Positions 15,990 to 27,331 of a stretch of 64,000 bases of DNA are shown piece by piece. This stretch comes from Larimichthys crocea (lineage: Eukaryota; Chordata; Actinopteri; Sciaenidae). The notes below the pieces were generated by a model. That model was given only the letters and a program-made list of their open reading frames with translations. It searched no databases and was not told the DNA's origin. The stretch covers positions 25,601,036 to 25,665,035 of the forward strand of contig NC_040016.1 of assembly GCF_000972845.2 (NCBI RefSeq), written 5' to 3'. The position numbers were made by a program, and so were the translations under genes. The stretch's first letter is position 1. Each line of letters starts with the position of its first letter.

Positions 15990-16220
15990 GTCTGCGGTTC
16001 TGATGGTTCCGATTCGCGCCGGATTCACCGAACAAACCCAAAAAATTGACCTGCGGAGTTCCCGCCAGGCCCGTCTTTATCACCAATTCACAGGAAGTGA
16101 CGACAGGAGCGGCGGTGCCGCAGCAGGACTGTTCCTCCCCGGACAACACGAACAGTTCCGCCCAAATGGCAATTGCAGCGGAAGTTGCATCAACAAGCCT
16201 GAGGTTCCGGTCCAATGAAG
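15990..16220 (-). promoter_or_regulatory. Probable snrpb 5' UTR and promoter
   Basis: CpG-rich sequence immediately upstream of the ATG-containing first exon of snrpb on the minus strand. No TATA box is evident. It is assigned by position and composition. Confidence 0.45.
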
Positions 16221-16240
16221 GTTCCTACTGAAGTATTAAC

Positions 16241-16365
16241 GTGTCATGATGCTTGTTAAACTGCATGTCTATACCTGTATGAACAATTTAGAGCTCAGTG
16301 AACCGGAGGCACATTCAGCGTGTGTTTGCACACCTGGCCAATAAAGCGATTCTGATTCTGATGAT
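16241..16365 (+). mobile_element. LINE/SINE 3' tail fragment
   Basis: It ends in CCAATAAAGCGATTCTGATTCTGATG, with the short repeated 3' terminus typical of L2-type elements. No coding part remains. Confidence 0.5.
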
Positions 16366-16930
16366 GAGAGCTGTTTGAATCGTCCTTCAATGCTTCCTTT
16401 GTCATCTCCTTTAGCAGAGGACAGAGGAGCATCCTTTAGGAAAGGAGAGGAGGTTCCTTAAATGGACGCAGCGTTCAGTCATTAAACATCAGTGTGTTTA
16501 AACAGTGTGACAGTCTGCAGCAGAGAGTGTGTGAACATGAACATATGTGTTGACATGATGTCACACTGATCATTGTGCGTGTTGTGTTGTTGCCTGTGTT
16601 CTCTGCGTTCACACTGTTTGGAACTGTGCCATCCAGCGTCCTGCAGATCCTCATGAAGTTCCCGTTGCTGATTCCTAGAGATCTTTGCCATAACTTGCTA
16701 ATATGTTTGTGTGTGAGTGGACAGGAAGGTGAGCGAGCATAGCAGCTAACAAACACTTCATCTGCTTCTGTGACAGCTGGACAGCTGATGACGTCACATT
16801 TCTGACCGGGTTGTCCACGTTTATATTTCTGTTTATAATAAACATGGTTAGGGAGAAAGATCTCAGATGAGCGTTTTATAGTCCAACTTCTGGATTTCTG
16901 GAGTTTTACTACAGATGACGTCAACAACAT
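16366..16930. other. Spacer with no recognised gene
   Basis: Purine-rich phrase repeats (CTTTAGCAGAGGACAGAGGAGC, TCCTTTAGGAAAGGAGAGGAGG) form an imperfect inverted pair near 16390-16460 that may be a small TE remnant. I see no conserved ORF. Confidence 0.4.
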
Positions 16931-16934
16931 TCAC

Positions 16935-17270
16935 CGTTGCATAATGACTTCTCCAGCCACCTCACCATCCTCATCCTCCTGGACCTCACTGCAGCTTTTG
17001 ACACCATCAACCAGGGACGGACTGGAAATCTGGCATACCGTGCATTTGCCCGGGGTTGTTGTGGGCTGCTCTGGTCCAAAATGCCAGGGCCGATTTTTTG
17101 GTCCAAAATGCCAGGGCCGATTTTTTGTCCCAGTCCGCCCATGCCGTCAACCACACCATTCTTCTCTTCCGCCTTGAATCCTCCCTCAGCATCACTGGCA
17201 CTGCCCTCTCCTGGCTCCAGTCATATCTCACAAACAGACAACAATTCATCCATATCAACAACTGAGGGTC
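16935..17270 (+). mobile_element. L2-type reverse-transcriptase fragment split by a 133-bp insertion
   Basis: It encodes LTILILLDLTAAFDTIN, then, after an insertion, NHTILLFRLESSLSITGTAL and SWLQSYLTNRQQFIHIN. These are the RT palm and the segment after it in L2/Maui elements. The interruption is at 17014-17146. Confidence 0.8.
17014..17146. mobile_element. hAT-like miniature element with 7-bp target duplication
   Basis: Flanked by TCAACCA at 17007-17013 and 17147-17153. The ends are related inverted repeats around GGGACGGACTGG and GGGCGGACTGGG. It contains a direct repeat of TCCAAAATGCCAGGGCCGAT. The size, the ends and a possible 8-bp duplication with one mismatch fit a hAT-type MITE. Confidence 0.65.
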
Positions 17271-17475
17271 TCTGGCCTTTGGTTGGGTCTATGGTCTCTG
17301 GTCAGGCCTCTGGTCGGGTCTCTGGTGGGGTCTCTGGCTTTTGGTTGGGTCTCTGGTTCTCTGGTGGGGTCTCTGGTCTCTGGTTGGGTCTCTGGTCATG
17401 GCTCTGGTGGGGTCTCTGGTTCTCTGGTGGGGTCTCTGGTTCTCTGGTCGGGTCTCTGGTCGGGTACTACTGTCA
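17265..17475. repeat. GGGTCTCTGGT minisatellite
   Basis: Tandem GGGTCTCTGGTTCTCTGGT-type units embedded inside the L2-derived sequence. The same family forms the much larger array at 18655-20360. Confidence 0.9.
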
Positions 17476-17579
17476 TTATTGCTGCCATATCTCCACAGTT
17501 CACAGTTTATAGTTAGTTGATGATTTGCTGCTGCTGAGCATCTGTGTCTCTCTGTCTCTATCACAGGTTCCACTGCTAC

Positions 17580-18385
17580 TGTAATTATTTTATCATTCAT
17601 TGTAATTCATTGTCATTTTATCAGTCATTGTAATTCATTGTCATTTTATCAGTCATTGTAATTCATTGTCATTTTATCATTCATTGTAATTCATTGTCAT
17701 TTTATCAGTCATTGTAATTCATTGTCATTTTGTCAATCATTGTAATTCATTGTCATTTTATCATTCATTGTAATTCATTGTCATTTTGTCAATCATTGTA
17801 ATTCATTGTCATTTTATCAGTCAATTGTAATTGACATGTCATTTATCCATCATTGTATTCAGTCATGTCATTTGATTCATTCATTGTGATTCATGTCATT
17901 TTATCATTCATTGTATTCATTGTCATTTTATCAGTCATGTGAATTCATTGTCATTTTACATTCATTGTAATTTCATTGTCATTTGATCTCATTGTAATCA
18001 TTGTCATTTTATCAGTCATTGTGATTCAGTGTCATTTATCATCATTGTAAGTCCATTGTCAGTGTTATATTCATTAATCAGGTCATTTTATCAGTATGTA
18101 ATTCATTGTCATTTAATCAGTCATTGTAATTCATTCATTTTCAATCATTGTAATTCATGTCATGTTATCATTCATTGTCATTCTTTCGATTCATTGTAAT
18201 TCATTGTCATTTTATCAGTCATTGGTATTCATTGTCATTTTATCAGCATTGTAATTCATTGTCATTTTTAATCATTGTAATTCATTGTCATTTTATCAGT
18301 CATTGAATTCAGTTCATTGCAGTCATTGTTCAGTGTCATTTTTCAGTCATTGTATTTCAATTGTAATCATTTTATCATCATTGTA
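17580..18385. repeat. ATTCATTGTAATTCATTGTC minisatellite
   Basis: Units of about 30 bp (TTTTATCAGTCATTGTAATT plus CATTGTCA). They are clean up to about 17820, then riddled with single-base losses to 18385, which suggests poor consensus quality rather than natural decay. Confidence 0.9.
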
Positions 18386-18389
18386 ATTG

Positions 18390-18660
18390 TACAATATGTT
18401 GGTGTTTTTGTTCTGTACAGTGGACATCTATTGCACTCTGTCGTCCTGGAGAGGGATCCCTCCTCTGTGGCTCTTCCTGAGGTTTCTTCCACCTTTTTTT
18501 CCCGTTAAAGGTTTTTTGTGGCAAGTTTTTCTCACTGGAACCGAGGGTCTAAGGACATAGGGTGTCACTCCCGTACAGTTGTAAAGCCTCATAGGAAATG
18601 GACTTTGAGACGATTGGGCTGTACAAATGAAAATCTGATTGATTTGATGTTGTATTTGAT
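18390..18660 (+). mobile_element. L2-type LINE 3' UTR
   Basis: It carries the familiar fish tail phrases GAGAGGGATCCCTCCTCTGT, GCTCTTCCTGAGGTTTCTTC, GTTAAAGGTTTTTTGTGG and TTGGGCTGTACAAATGAAAA. With 16935-17270 and 17475-17580 it is probably one element split by minisatellite growth. Confidence 0.8.
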
Positions 18661-20360
18661 TTGGTCTCTGGCTCTCTGGTCGGGTTCTGTGGTTCTCTGT
18701 GCTCGTGGTCTTGTCGCTCTGCTCTGGGGTCGGGTCGTCGGGTCCTCTCTCGTGTCGGGTCTCTGGCCTCTGGTCGGGTCTGTGGTCCTGGTCGGTCTCT
18801 GGCTCTCGCATTGGTCGGGTCTCCTGGGCGCTCTGGTTGTTTTTTCGTGGGTGGTTCCTCTGGCGGGTCTCTGGGGTTTCTCGGGCGTCTTTGCGACTGG
18901 GTCGGGTCTTGGGTTCTTGTTGAGTCGGGTCTGTGGTTCTTGTCTTGGTCTCTGGTCGGGTCTCTGGTTCCTCTGGTGGGTTCATCTGGCTCGCTGGTGG
19001 GTCTCTGCTTCTCGGGGGGTTCTCTGGTCTGGGCTCTCTGGTCGGGTCTGTGGTTCTCTGGTCGGGTCTGTGGCTCTCTGGTCGGGTCTGGTCTCTGGCG
19101 TCTCTGTTCTCTGGTGGGGTCCTTGCTCTATTCTCGTGGGGTCGGGTCCTGGTCTCGGGGTCGTCTGTGGTTCTCTGGTCGGGTCTCTGGTTCTCTGGTC
19201 GGGTCTCTGGTTCTCTGGTCGGGTCTGTGGCTCTCTGGTCGGGTCTCTGGCTCTCTGGTCGGGGGTCTCTGGTGTTCTGTGGTTCCGCGGGGTCCTGCTG
19301 GTCTCCTGTCGGTCTTGGGTGCTCTCTTGTGCGGGCTCTGGCTCGTCTGGTGGCGGTCGGTCTCTGGTGTCTCTCTGGCGTGGGTCTCTGGCTCTCTGGT
19401 CGATCTGTGGCTCTCCTCGGTCGGGTCTGGTGGCTTCTGGTCGGGTCTGGTGCTTCTCTGGGTCGGGTCTGTGTGCTTTCTCTGGTCGTCTGGTCTCTGG
19501 TCGTCTGGTGGCTGTCGGTCGGTTTCTCTGGTCGGGTCTCTGCTCTGTCTTCTGTGTTTCTGGTGGGTCTTGGTTCTCTGGTCGGGTCTGTGGTTCTCTG
19601 GTCGGGTCTGTGGCTCTCTGGTCCGGTCTCTGGCTCTCTGGTCGGGTCTGTGGTTCTCTGGTCGGGTCCTCTGGCTCGTCTGGTCCGGGTTCTCTGGTGC
19701 TCTCTGGTCGTCTGTGGTTTCTCTGGTCGGGTGCTCGTCGGTGGTCTTCTCTGGTCGGGTCTGGTGTCTCTGTCGGTCTTCATTGTCTCTGGGTCGGTCT
19801 CTGGTTCTCTGGTCTGGCGGGTCTTGTCTCTGCTGGTCTTGGGTCTCTTGTCGGTCGTCTCTGGGTCTGGGTCTCTGGTCGGGCTCTGGCTCTGGTCGGT
19901 GGGTCTCGCGGTCTGTTTCTCTGGTCGGGTCTGTGGTGGCTTCTCTCTCTGGTGGGGTCTCTGGCTCCTCTGGTCTGTCTGTGGCTCTCTGGGTCGGGTC
20001 TGTTGGTCTCTCTGGTCGGGGTCTGTGGCCCGGTGGTCGGTTCTCTGGTCGGTTCTCTCTGGCTCTCTGTGTTCTGGTGCTGTGGTTCTCGCTGGTCTGG
20101 GTCTCTGGCTCTCTGGTCTGGGTTCTCTGGCTCTTCTCGGCGGGTCCTGGTGGGTCCTGGTCGGGTCTGCGGTTTCGTGGTCGGTTCTGTGCTCTCTGGT
20201 CGGTCTGTGTTTGCTGGTCGGGTCTCTGGTCTCCTGGTCGGGTCTGGTGTTCTCTGGTCGGTTCTGTGGTTCTCTGGTCGGGCTGTGGCCGTCGGCGTGG
20301 TGGCATTCTCGGGTCGGGCGGGTCGGGGTCTGTGGTCTCTGTCGGGTCTGGGTCCAAGCG
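18655..20360. repeat. Degenerate GGTCGGGTCTCTGGTTCTCT minisatellite
   Basis: About 1.7 kb of roughly 11-20-bp units built on GGTCGGGTCTSTGGYTCTCT, full of small indels. Long open frames cross it on both strands, but they are low-complexity Ser/Gly/Leu/Val or Arg/Pro/Thr runs that follow from the repeat, not genes. Confidence 0.92.
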
Positions 20361-20364
20361 GTTC

Positions 20365-20563
20365 AGCTGTTCATCATCTCCTCAATCTCCATTCCCCGTT
20401 ATCGCTGCGGGCCGGTTGCCATGTAACCCGTGACCTGCGCACGGCCGCCGCCTGCATGGAGCAGCAGAGGGTGAAGGAGTCGGTAGTCAACCGACCCGAA
20501 CGAGCTCGGTCAACGGCCACAATAGCCACCGACAGACCGGAGACAGACCGACAGACACACCGC
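20365..20563 (+). promoter_or_regulatory. CpG-rich stretch, possible first exon of the RNF182-like gene
   Basis: A GC/CpG-rich block ends in CACCGCAG/GTTAGCC, a plausible donor at 20563. It is the only promoter-like sequence upstream of the plus-strand RING gene, whose coding exons begin at 24057. A link across the 2.4-kb minisatellite is inferred from position only. Confidence 0.35.
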
Positions 20564-20689
20564 AGGTTAGCCCGTTACTCTTAGCTTTGACTCTGTTAGC
20601 TGCTGTCAGAGGGAGAGGCGCGCGCACCGCGGACTATTAATGAGACGGACGCACGGTCAAGACCGATACCGCAGTGTGGCTTCAAGCTG

Positions 20690-23035
20690 AGAGACAGAGA
20701 CATCAAGAGAGACCACCGAGACCAGAGGAGATAGAAAGACCAGAGAGACCGAGAGACATCAGAGAGCATCAGAGAGATCAGAGAGATCAGAGAGATCAAA
20801 GAAACCAAGAGACTATGAGCATCAGAGAGACCAGAGACATCAAGAATCAAAGAAACCAGAGATACTAGAGACATCAGAGAGACCAGAGAGACCCAGAGAG
20901 ACCAGAGAGACCATAGACCAGAGCCATCAATAGATCAAGAAACCAGAGAGACTAGAGAAACCACCGAGACCAGAGAGACTAGAAGAGACCAGAGAGACCA
21001 GAGAGACGAAATACCAGAAGACGAAGACAGAGACATCGAGAGAACAGAGAGATCAAGAGAACCAGAGAGACTAGAGACTCGAGAGACCAGAGAATCAAGA
21101 GATAACAGAAAACCAGAGAGACTAGAGACATCAGAGAGACAAGAGATCAGAGAGACCAGAGACCAGAGACCAGAGACATCAGAGAGACCAGAGAGATCCA
21201 GAGAGATCAGAGAGACCAAAGACCGAAACATCAGAAGACCAGAGAACAGCAGAGAGATCAAGAGATGACCAGAGGATAAGATACCAGAAGAAGACTCAAG
21301 ATACATAGATACCAAAGAGACGATGAGAATCAGAGAGTGCAAGACCAGAAGACTAAGAGTAGCCCATAGAGACCAGAGCATCAAGACCAAAGACACAAGA
21401 ATCACAGCGAGAGCAGAGATACCAGATCAGAGATCAAAGAACCAGAAGACTAAGAGACCAAGAGACGATCAGATAGATCCAAATCAAAGAACAAATAGCT
21501 AGAAGACATAAGACCATAGAGAATCAAGAGACAGAGATAACCTAGATCAGAGACCAGAGATTCAGAGACCAAGACGACCAGATACAACAGCGAACCTAGA
21601 GAGATCAGACGACATCAGAGAATCATATGAGACCAGATGACAGAGATCAAAGAGACCAAAGATAAATCAAGAGACCAGAGAGACTAGAGACATCAGAGAG
21701 ACCAGAGACATCAGAGAGACCAGAGACATCAGAGAGACCAGAGAGACTAGAGAGACCAGAGACATCAGCGAGACCAGAGAGATCAAAGAGACTAGAGACC
21801 AGAGAGATCAGAGAGACCAGAGAGACTAGAGACATCAGAGAGACCAGAGACATCAGAGAGACTAGAGAGATCAGAGAGACCAGAGAGACTAGAGAGACCA
21901 GAGAGACTAGAGACATCAGAGAGACCAGAGAGACTAGAGAGATCAGAGAGACCAGAGACATCAGAGAGACCAGAGAGACTAGAAAGATCAGAGAGACCAG
22001 AGACATCAGAGAGACCAGAGAGACTAGAGAGACCAGAGACAACAGAGAGACCAGAGACATCAGAGAGACCAGAGACATCAGCGAGACCAGAGAGACTAGA
22101 GAGATCAGAGAGACTAGAAAGATCAGAGAGACCAGAGAGACCAGAGAGACTAGAGAGACCAGAGACATCAGCGAGACCAGAGAGACTAGAGAGATCAGAG
22201 AGACCAGAGACATCAGAGAGACCAGAGAGACTAAAGAGATCAGAGAGACCAGAGACATCAGAGAGACCAAAGAGACTAGAGTGATCAGAGAGACCAGAGA
22301 CATCAGAGAGACCAGAGAGAACAGAGACTAGAGAGATCATAGAGACCAGAGACATCAGAGAGACCAGAGACAACAGAGATACCAGAGACACCAGAGAGAT
22401 CAAAGAGACCAGAGAGATCAGAGAGACCAGTGAGATCAGAGAGACTAGGGAGATCAAAGAGACCAGAGACACCAGAAAGACCAGAGAGATCAAAGAGACC
22501 AGAGACACCAGAGACCAGAGAGATCAAAGAAACCAGAGGGACTAGGGAGATCAAAGAGACCAGAGACAACAGAGAGACCAGAGACACCAGAGAGATCAAA
22601 GAGACCAGAGAGATCAGAGAGACCAGAGAGACTAGAGAGACCAGAGAAACCAGAGAGATCAGAGAGACCAGAGAGACCAGACTGACCAGAGAGATCAGAG
22701 AGACCAGAGAGACCAGAGAGACCAGAAAGACCAGAAAGACCAGAGAGATCAAAGAGACCAGAGACACCAGAGACCAGAGAGATCAAAGAAACCAGAGAGA
22801 CTAGGGAGATCAAAGAGCCCAGAGACAACAGAGAGACCAGAGACACCAGAGAGATCAAAGAGACCAGAGAGATCAGAGACACCAGAGAGATCAGAGAGAC
22901 CCGAGAGATCAGAGAGACCAGAGAGATCAGAGAGACCAGAGAGACTAGAGAGACCAGAGAGACCAGAGATACCAGAGAGACCAGAGAGATCAGAGAGATC
23001 AGAGAGATCAGATAGACCAGATAGATCAGTCTCAC
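20690..23035. repeat. AGAGACCAGAGAGATCAG minisatellite (2.3 kb)
   Basis: Tandem 10-bp-step units (AGAGAGACCA, GAGACATCAG, GAGAGATCAG). It is indel-rich at 20900-21660 and clean from 21660 to 23035. Because the step lets stop codons drop out, reading frames of up to 238 codons cross it on the minus strand as Leu/Val/Ser repeats. These are not considered genes. Confidence 0.95.
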
Positions 23036-23214
23036 AGTAGTCCTTCAACCAACACAGCAACTACAGCAACAGCTATCAAAGCTACAGCAACTAATTTAAC
23101 CCTGTTTACCAGTCACAATGTTGCTTCAACGTGAGGAGACAAGAGCAACTATGAACAGACTGTTGCTGTTTAAACATCTCTGTGTTGCTTCAGTGTGAGA
23201 CAACAGCAACGCAA

Positions 23215-23312
23215 CCTTCAACTACATCTACAGCAACTACAGACCTCCATCAACTACATCTACAGCAACTACAGACCTCCATCAACTACATCTACAGCAA
23301 CTACAGACCAGC
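23215..23312. repeat. Short 33-bp-type tandem repeat
   Basis: Three copies of CATCTACAGCAACTACAGAC plus CTCCATCAACTA, adjoining the large array. Confidence 0.85.
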
Positions 23313-24056
23313 AGGTGAGCGGCAACATCACTGTGACAGCCAGCGAAGATGACATGTTGACTGACTATATAATGATGGACTTCCTGTGAACTTGAGTTGA
23401 GTTGAGCTTTTATTTGTCATTGCAACAGTACAAGTACAGTACAACAAAATTGTAACTTCCTGTGAACTTCCTGTGGACTTCCTGTGGACAGCCAATCAAA
23501 ACTGAGTCTGACGGTCAGTTATAAACTTGTCTCTCTGTTCAGAATCAGCTGATCACTGCGATCAAATGTGACTCATCTGATTGGCTGATATCCGGGGCAG
23601 AGAGAAAGCTGTTACCATGGCAACGCCAGCATCCCCAGTGTCCCGTTACATAACAGCTGCTGCAGTCTATACATACTGTGTGTGTGTGTCTGTGTGTGTT
23701 ATGTCTTTAAAATATGTCTATAAAAGTATTCATTTATATTTATATAATCAGTCCTCTCCTGTCTCTCTCTCTGACCTGTCTGTCTGTAGGTGTCCTGATG
23801 GATGTCCTCTCAGACTATCAAACTGATCAGCTGATCTGGTTTCAGGTAATTCTGAATTTTTATATCCTAAGACTTTAAGAAAAGACCAGTACAGAGACCA
23901 GTCCTTTAAGACTTTAAGACTAGTACAGAGACCAGTCCTTTAAGACTCTGACTGTGGGCTGATTTTATGTTCACTCAGGTGACACCTTCAGGTTGAGTTC
24001 AACTCTGCCCACACAGCCCCGCCCTCCTGGATCAGGTGAAGACCACAGCCAACAAG

Positions 24057-27000
24057 ATGAGCCAGTTAAAAGAGGCGGAGCCTAGTCGGGAGATGGAAGG
24101 AAAGGTGAGATTTCCCATGAGGCCTCACTGCAGCGTCTCCGCGGATATCACAGGGTCTTGCTGTGACATCACACTGATGTGTCTATGGAACAGCCTTCCC
24201 ACATGGTCAGGTTTCCCATCATGCTGTCTTATGTTAACCTTTTAATGCTGGTTCAGGTGCAGACCTGGGCTCAGTCTCTGGTTTACACTGTGGAGGAACT
24301 CGAGTGTAAAATCTGCTACAGCCGTTATGACACACGCAGCCGCAAACCCAAAGTGCTAAGCTGTCTGCACCGAGTCTGCGCCAAGTGTCTGAAGAAGATG
24401 GTCGACATGGGTGAGTTTACCTGGGACAGGTAACACAACACTCAAAAAATGTTACGTCACTTATTTATTTCAGTTGCATAGCAAATTTCCATCTATTTGA
24501 ATTACATAGTTTTAATATAAATGAATTCAATTCAATTTTATTTATATAGAAATATCATTTTTCAAACAAAGCAGATCAGACTGACTCTATAATAATATTT
24601 ACAACAATTCCACCATGAGCAAGGTGCCCCCCCCAACCCCCCTCTCGCTCTCTACCCTTCTCTATATATATCTGCCTCCCCCCTTTCTCTATCTGTCCCC
24701 TCTCTCTCTCTCTCTTGGGTCTGTTAGAGGTTTCTGCCTGTTAAAGAAGTTTTTCTTGCTCATGTTGAACTGTTGCTCTCTGTAATAATATTATACAGAG
24801 TACGGGCAGACCTGCTCTGTATGGAAAGTGTTATGAGATAACTGAAGTTATGATCTGGAGCTGTAATAAAACTGAACAGAATTGAAATTTAGTTTATTAG
24901 TAGTATTACATACATTTTATTACTGGCTTCACATTAAGTTTATTAGTTCAGTTATATTAAAACTATGTAATTCAAATGGATGGAAATTTTCTATGCAATG
25001 GAAATAAATAAGTAGCCTAAAACTTGACCCAAGACTTGACCTAGACTTGACCAAGACTTGACCCAAGACTTGACCAAGACTTGATGTAGACTTGAATCAC
25101 ATCACAGTTGACCCATCTGACATGTGACTCTCCTGATTGGTTTTCAGGAGAGTCTTCGCCCTCTGTCATCAGCTGTCCTTTCTGTCGCCACGAGACCCAC
25201 GTTCCTGACGAGGAGGTGAGACTTTATTTTGTGGTAATGTGGGAGGCCAAGGTGACTGGGGCGGGCATTGTGCAGAAGAACCAGACCAAACCAAAAACCA
25301 AACTAAATTGGAATAGTTTCTGAACTTGAAGATGAAGGTCTTGAAGAGCTGACTGGATTCATGGTTTGGGTTCACTTTAAGTAGAACACTTATCACCGTG
25401 GTGAAATCTGAGAAACAAAACAAAGCAGAACAGCAGGCATGATAGTGACGGCATGACAGGGTGATGGCGTGGATGGAAGCGAAGGGTAGAAGAGTTGAAA
25501 TCAGAGCAATCGAGGAAACCAAAAATAAATAACAAGTCTGCAGATTTCAAGATGGCTCAATGATGAAGATGTGAAGTTATCTGAGGATGGTCAGATGCCA
25601 GGCTTGGGTTTCTGATCAGGGGTTTAGAGAAGAAGCTAAAGCTGCCAAGGTAAACTTGATGGAAGGTTATGTTGTACGGGTCATTGATGATGGAAGGTTA
25701 TGTTGTTGTTATGTTGACCTCGCTGGTCGTCGCGGACCTCTCTGGTTTTCAGGGACCTCACTAGTCGTCGTGGACCTCGCTGGTTGTCATGGACCTCTCT
25801 GGTCTTCAGGAGCCTCAGTGGCCAACACTGTGGGACTAGACTAGTCGGGACAATAGCAGAGGCTTGAATTTTCCCCGAGGCGGTGGATGGGCTGTCTTTG
25901 AATCATCTGTTCTTCTTCTGAAGACAGAGGTGAGCTGAGAGACAAAACAGAGTCATTAGTTGGAGTGAGCATGAACCAGGCGGGACCATGGGAGGTGGTC
26001 CTGATGTCACCGTCATGGAGACAAGATGTGGTCTCACTTTCCTGAGGCAATGTGGTGTGGTCAAGTTTCTGATAAAGAGACAGGCTTAAGGTGGAAGAGA
26101 GGGGACAGGAAGTGACACAGTTAAAGTAGAGGAGGGTTTACAGGAAGTGACATGGTAAAACTGTCCTCATCTCTCTTCAGGTGTGGTTGATGGAGGACGA
26201 CAGACACATCCTGGCTGTTCTGTCATGTCAGGACCGAGTCCGCCGAAGAGAAGGGGGAGGAGGAGGAGAGGTGGTGCTGAACCCAAACAGTCTGACTGGT
26301 AAAAAAAAACATGTCTGTCTCTCTCTCTCTCTTACCTGTCTCTCCCTCTCTGACCTGTCTCTGTCTCTGACCTGTCTCTGACCTGTCTCTCCCTCTCTGA
26401 CCTGTCTCTGTCTCTGACTTGTCTCTCCACCTACCTATCTCTCGCTCTATCCTGTCTCTGTCTCTGACCTGTCTCTCTCTCTCTGACCTGTCCCTCTCGC
26501 TCTGACCTGTCTCTGACCTGTCTGTCTCTCTTTCACCTGTCTACCTCTGACCTGTCTCTGACTTGTTTCTGACTCTGACCTGTCTCTCCCTCTCTGACCT
26601 GTGTCTGTCTCTGACCTGTCTCTCGCTCTATCCTGTCTCTGTCTCTGACCTGTCTCTCTCTCTCTGACCTGTCCCTCTCGCTCTGACCTGTCTCTGACCT
26701 GTCTGTCTCTCTTTGACCTGTCTCCCTCTGACCTGTCTCTGACTTGTCTCTCTCTCTCTGACCTGTCTCTCTCTGACCTGTCTGTCTCTCTCTGACCTAT
26801 CTCTCGCTCTGACCTGTCTCTCTCTGACTTGTCTCCCTGTCAGGAGGAGGCGTAGACCCGTCCCACCGCTCCTCAGACTGTCTCGTCATCACCATCATGG
26901 AGCTCCCTGAGGAGTCTCCGTCCTCGGACTCACTAAGCATGCTTAATGTGGTGGGTCTGTACCGCCCCCCCAGCCTGGACTCGCTGCCCTGCAGCCTGCC

Positions 27001-27331
27001 GGCCCACAAGTGTCGCGCCTGGACGTCCCGCAGCTTCCCCCGCTGCCTGCTGGGGGCTCTCTGCCTGGTCAGTACGTCCTGAGACAAGTGGGGGCAGGGT
27101 TAGGGTTAGGTGGTCTCATGTGGTCTCATGTGGTCTCTCTTTGGACAGGTGTACTTTAGCTCGCTGCCTTTGGGAATCTACCTGCTGATGATTGGTCAGC
27201 TGTGGCTGGGCGTGGTTCTGGTCAGTCTGGTTCCGTCCACACTGCTGCTGCTTGTCCTGTATGGCTTCTGTCAGTGTCTGTGCCACGAGGTGATGGAGGC
27301 GCTTGCCGCGCGCACGCACACACTGCCATGA
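24057..27331 (+). CDS. RNF182-like E3 ubiquitin ligase with RING and two C-terminal membrane helices
   Basis: Exons: 24057-24104, 24257-24410, 25148-25215, 26181-26298, 26844-27067, 27149-27331. The total is 795 nt, or 264 residues, all in phase with GT/AG borders. A C3HC4 RING is visible as [28 protein letters not shown] and [10 protein letters not shown]. The middle region has [16 protein letters not shown] and [13 protein letters not shown]. The last exon gives [19 protein letters not shown] and [20 protein letters not shown], two hydrophobic helices followed by CHEVMEAL. The order and wording match RNF182, a membrane ligase that targets ATP6V0C in mammals. Here it is split into six exons, and paralogy to other RNF182 relatives is possible, so I give no symbol. 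An untranslated exon at about 23790-23845 (donor TTTCAG/GTAATT) is possible. Confidence 0.88.
24457..25012. mobile_element. TIR element with an L2-type tail inside it, in RING-gene intron 2
   Basis: The left end (CACTTATTTATTTCAGTTGC plus ATAGCAAATTTCCATC) reappears inverted at 24950-25012, with terminal repeats of about 60 bp. Between them, 24520-24895 is an L2-like 3' region (GTTTCTGCCTGTTAAAGAAG, GACCTGCTCTGTATGGAAAG) ending in an A-rich tail. It is either a MITE that captured, or was invaded by, a LINE tail. Confidence 0.7.
26315..26843. repeat. TCTCTGACCTGTCTC minisatellite
   Basis: About 530 bp of CT-rich units filling almost the whole intron between exons 26181-26298 and 26844-27067 of the RING gene. 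It runs up to the acceptor. Confidence 0.9.

Noticed and set aside
18518..20584. 688-codon plus-strand frame and overlapping 400-590-codon frames
   Set aside because: They cross a degenerate GGTCGGGTCT minisatellite. Composition is low-complexity Ser/Gly/Leu/Val or Arg/Pro/Thr, with frames open on both strands and no domain.
21647..23035. Minus-strand Leu-Val-Ser repeat proteins of 150-240 codons
   Set aside because: A pure product of the AGAGACCAGAG array. Several frames are open at once and no start context or homologue is recognised.
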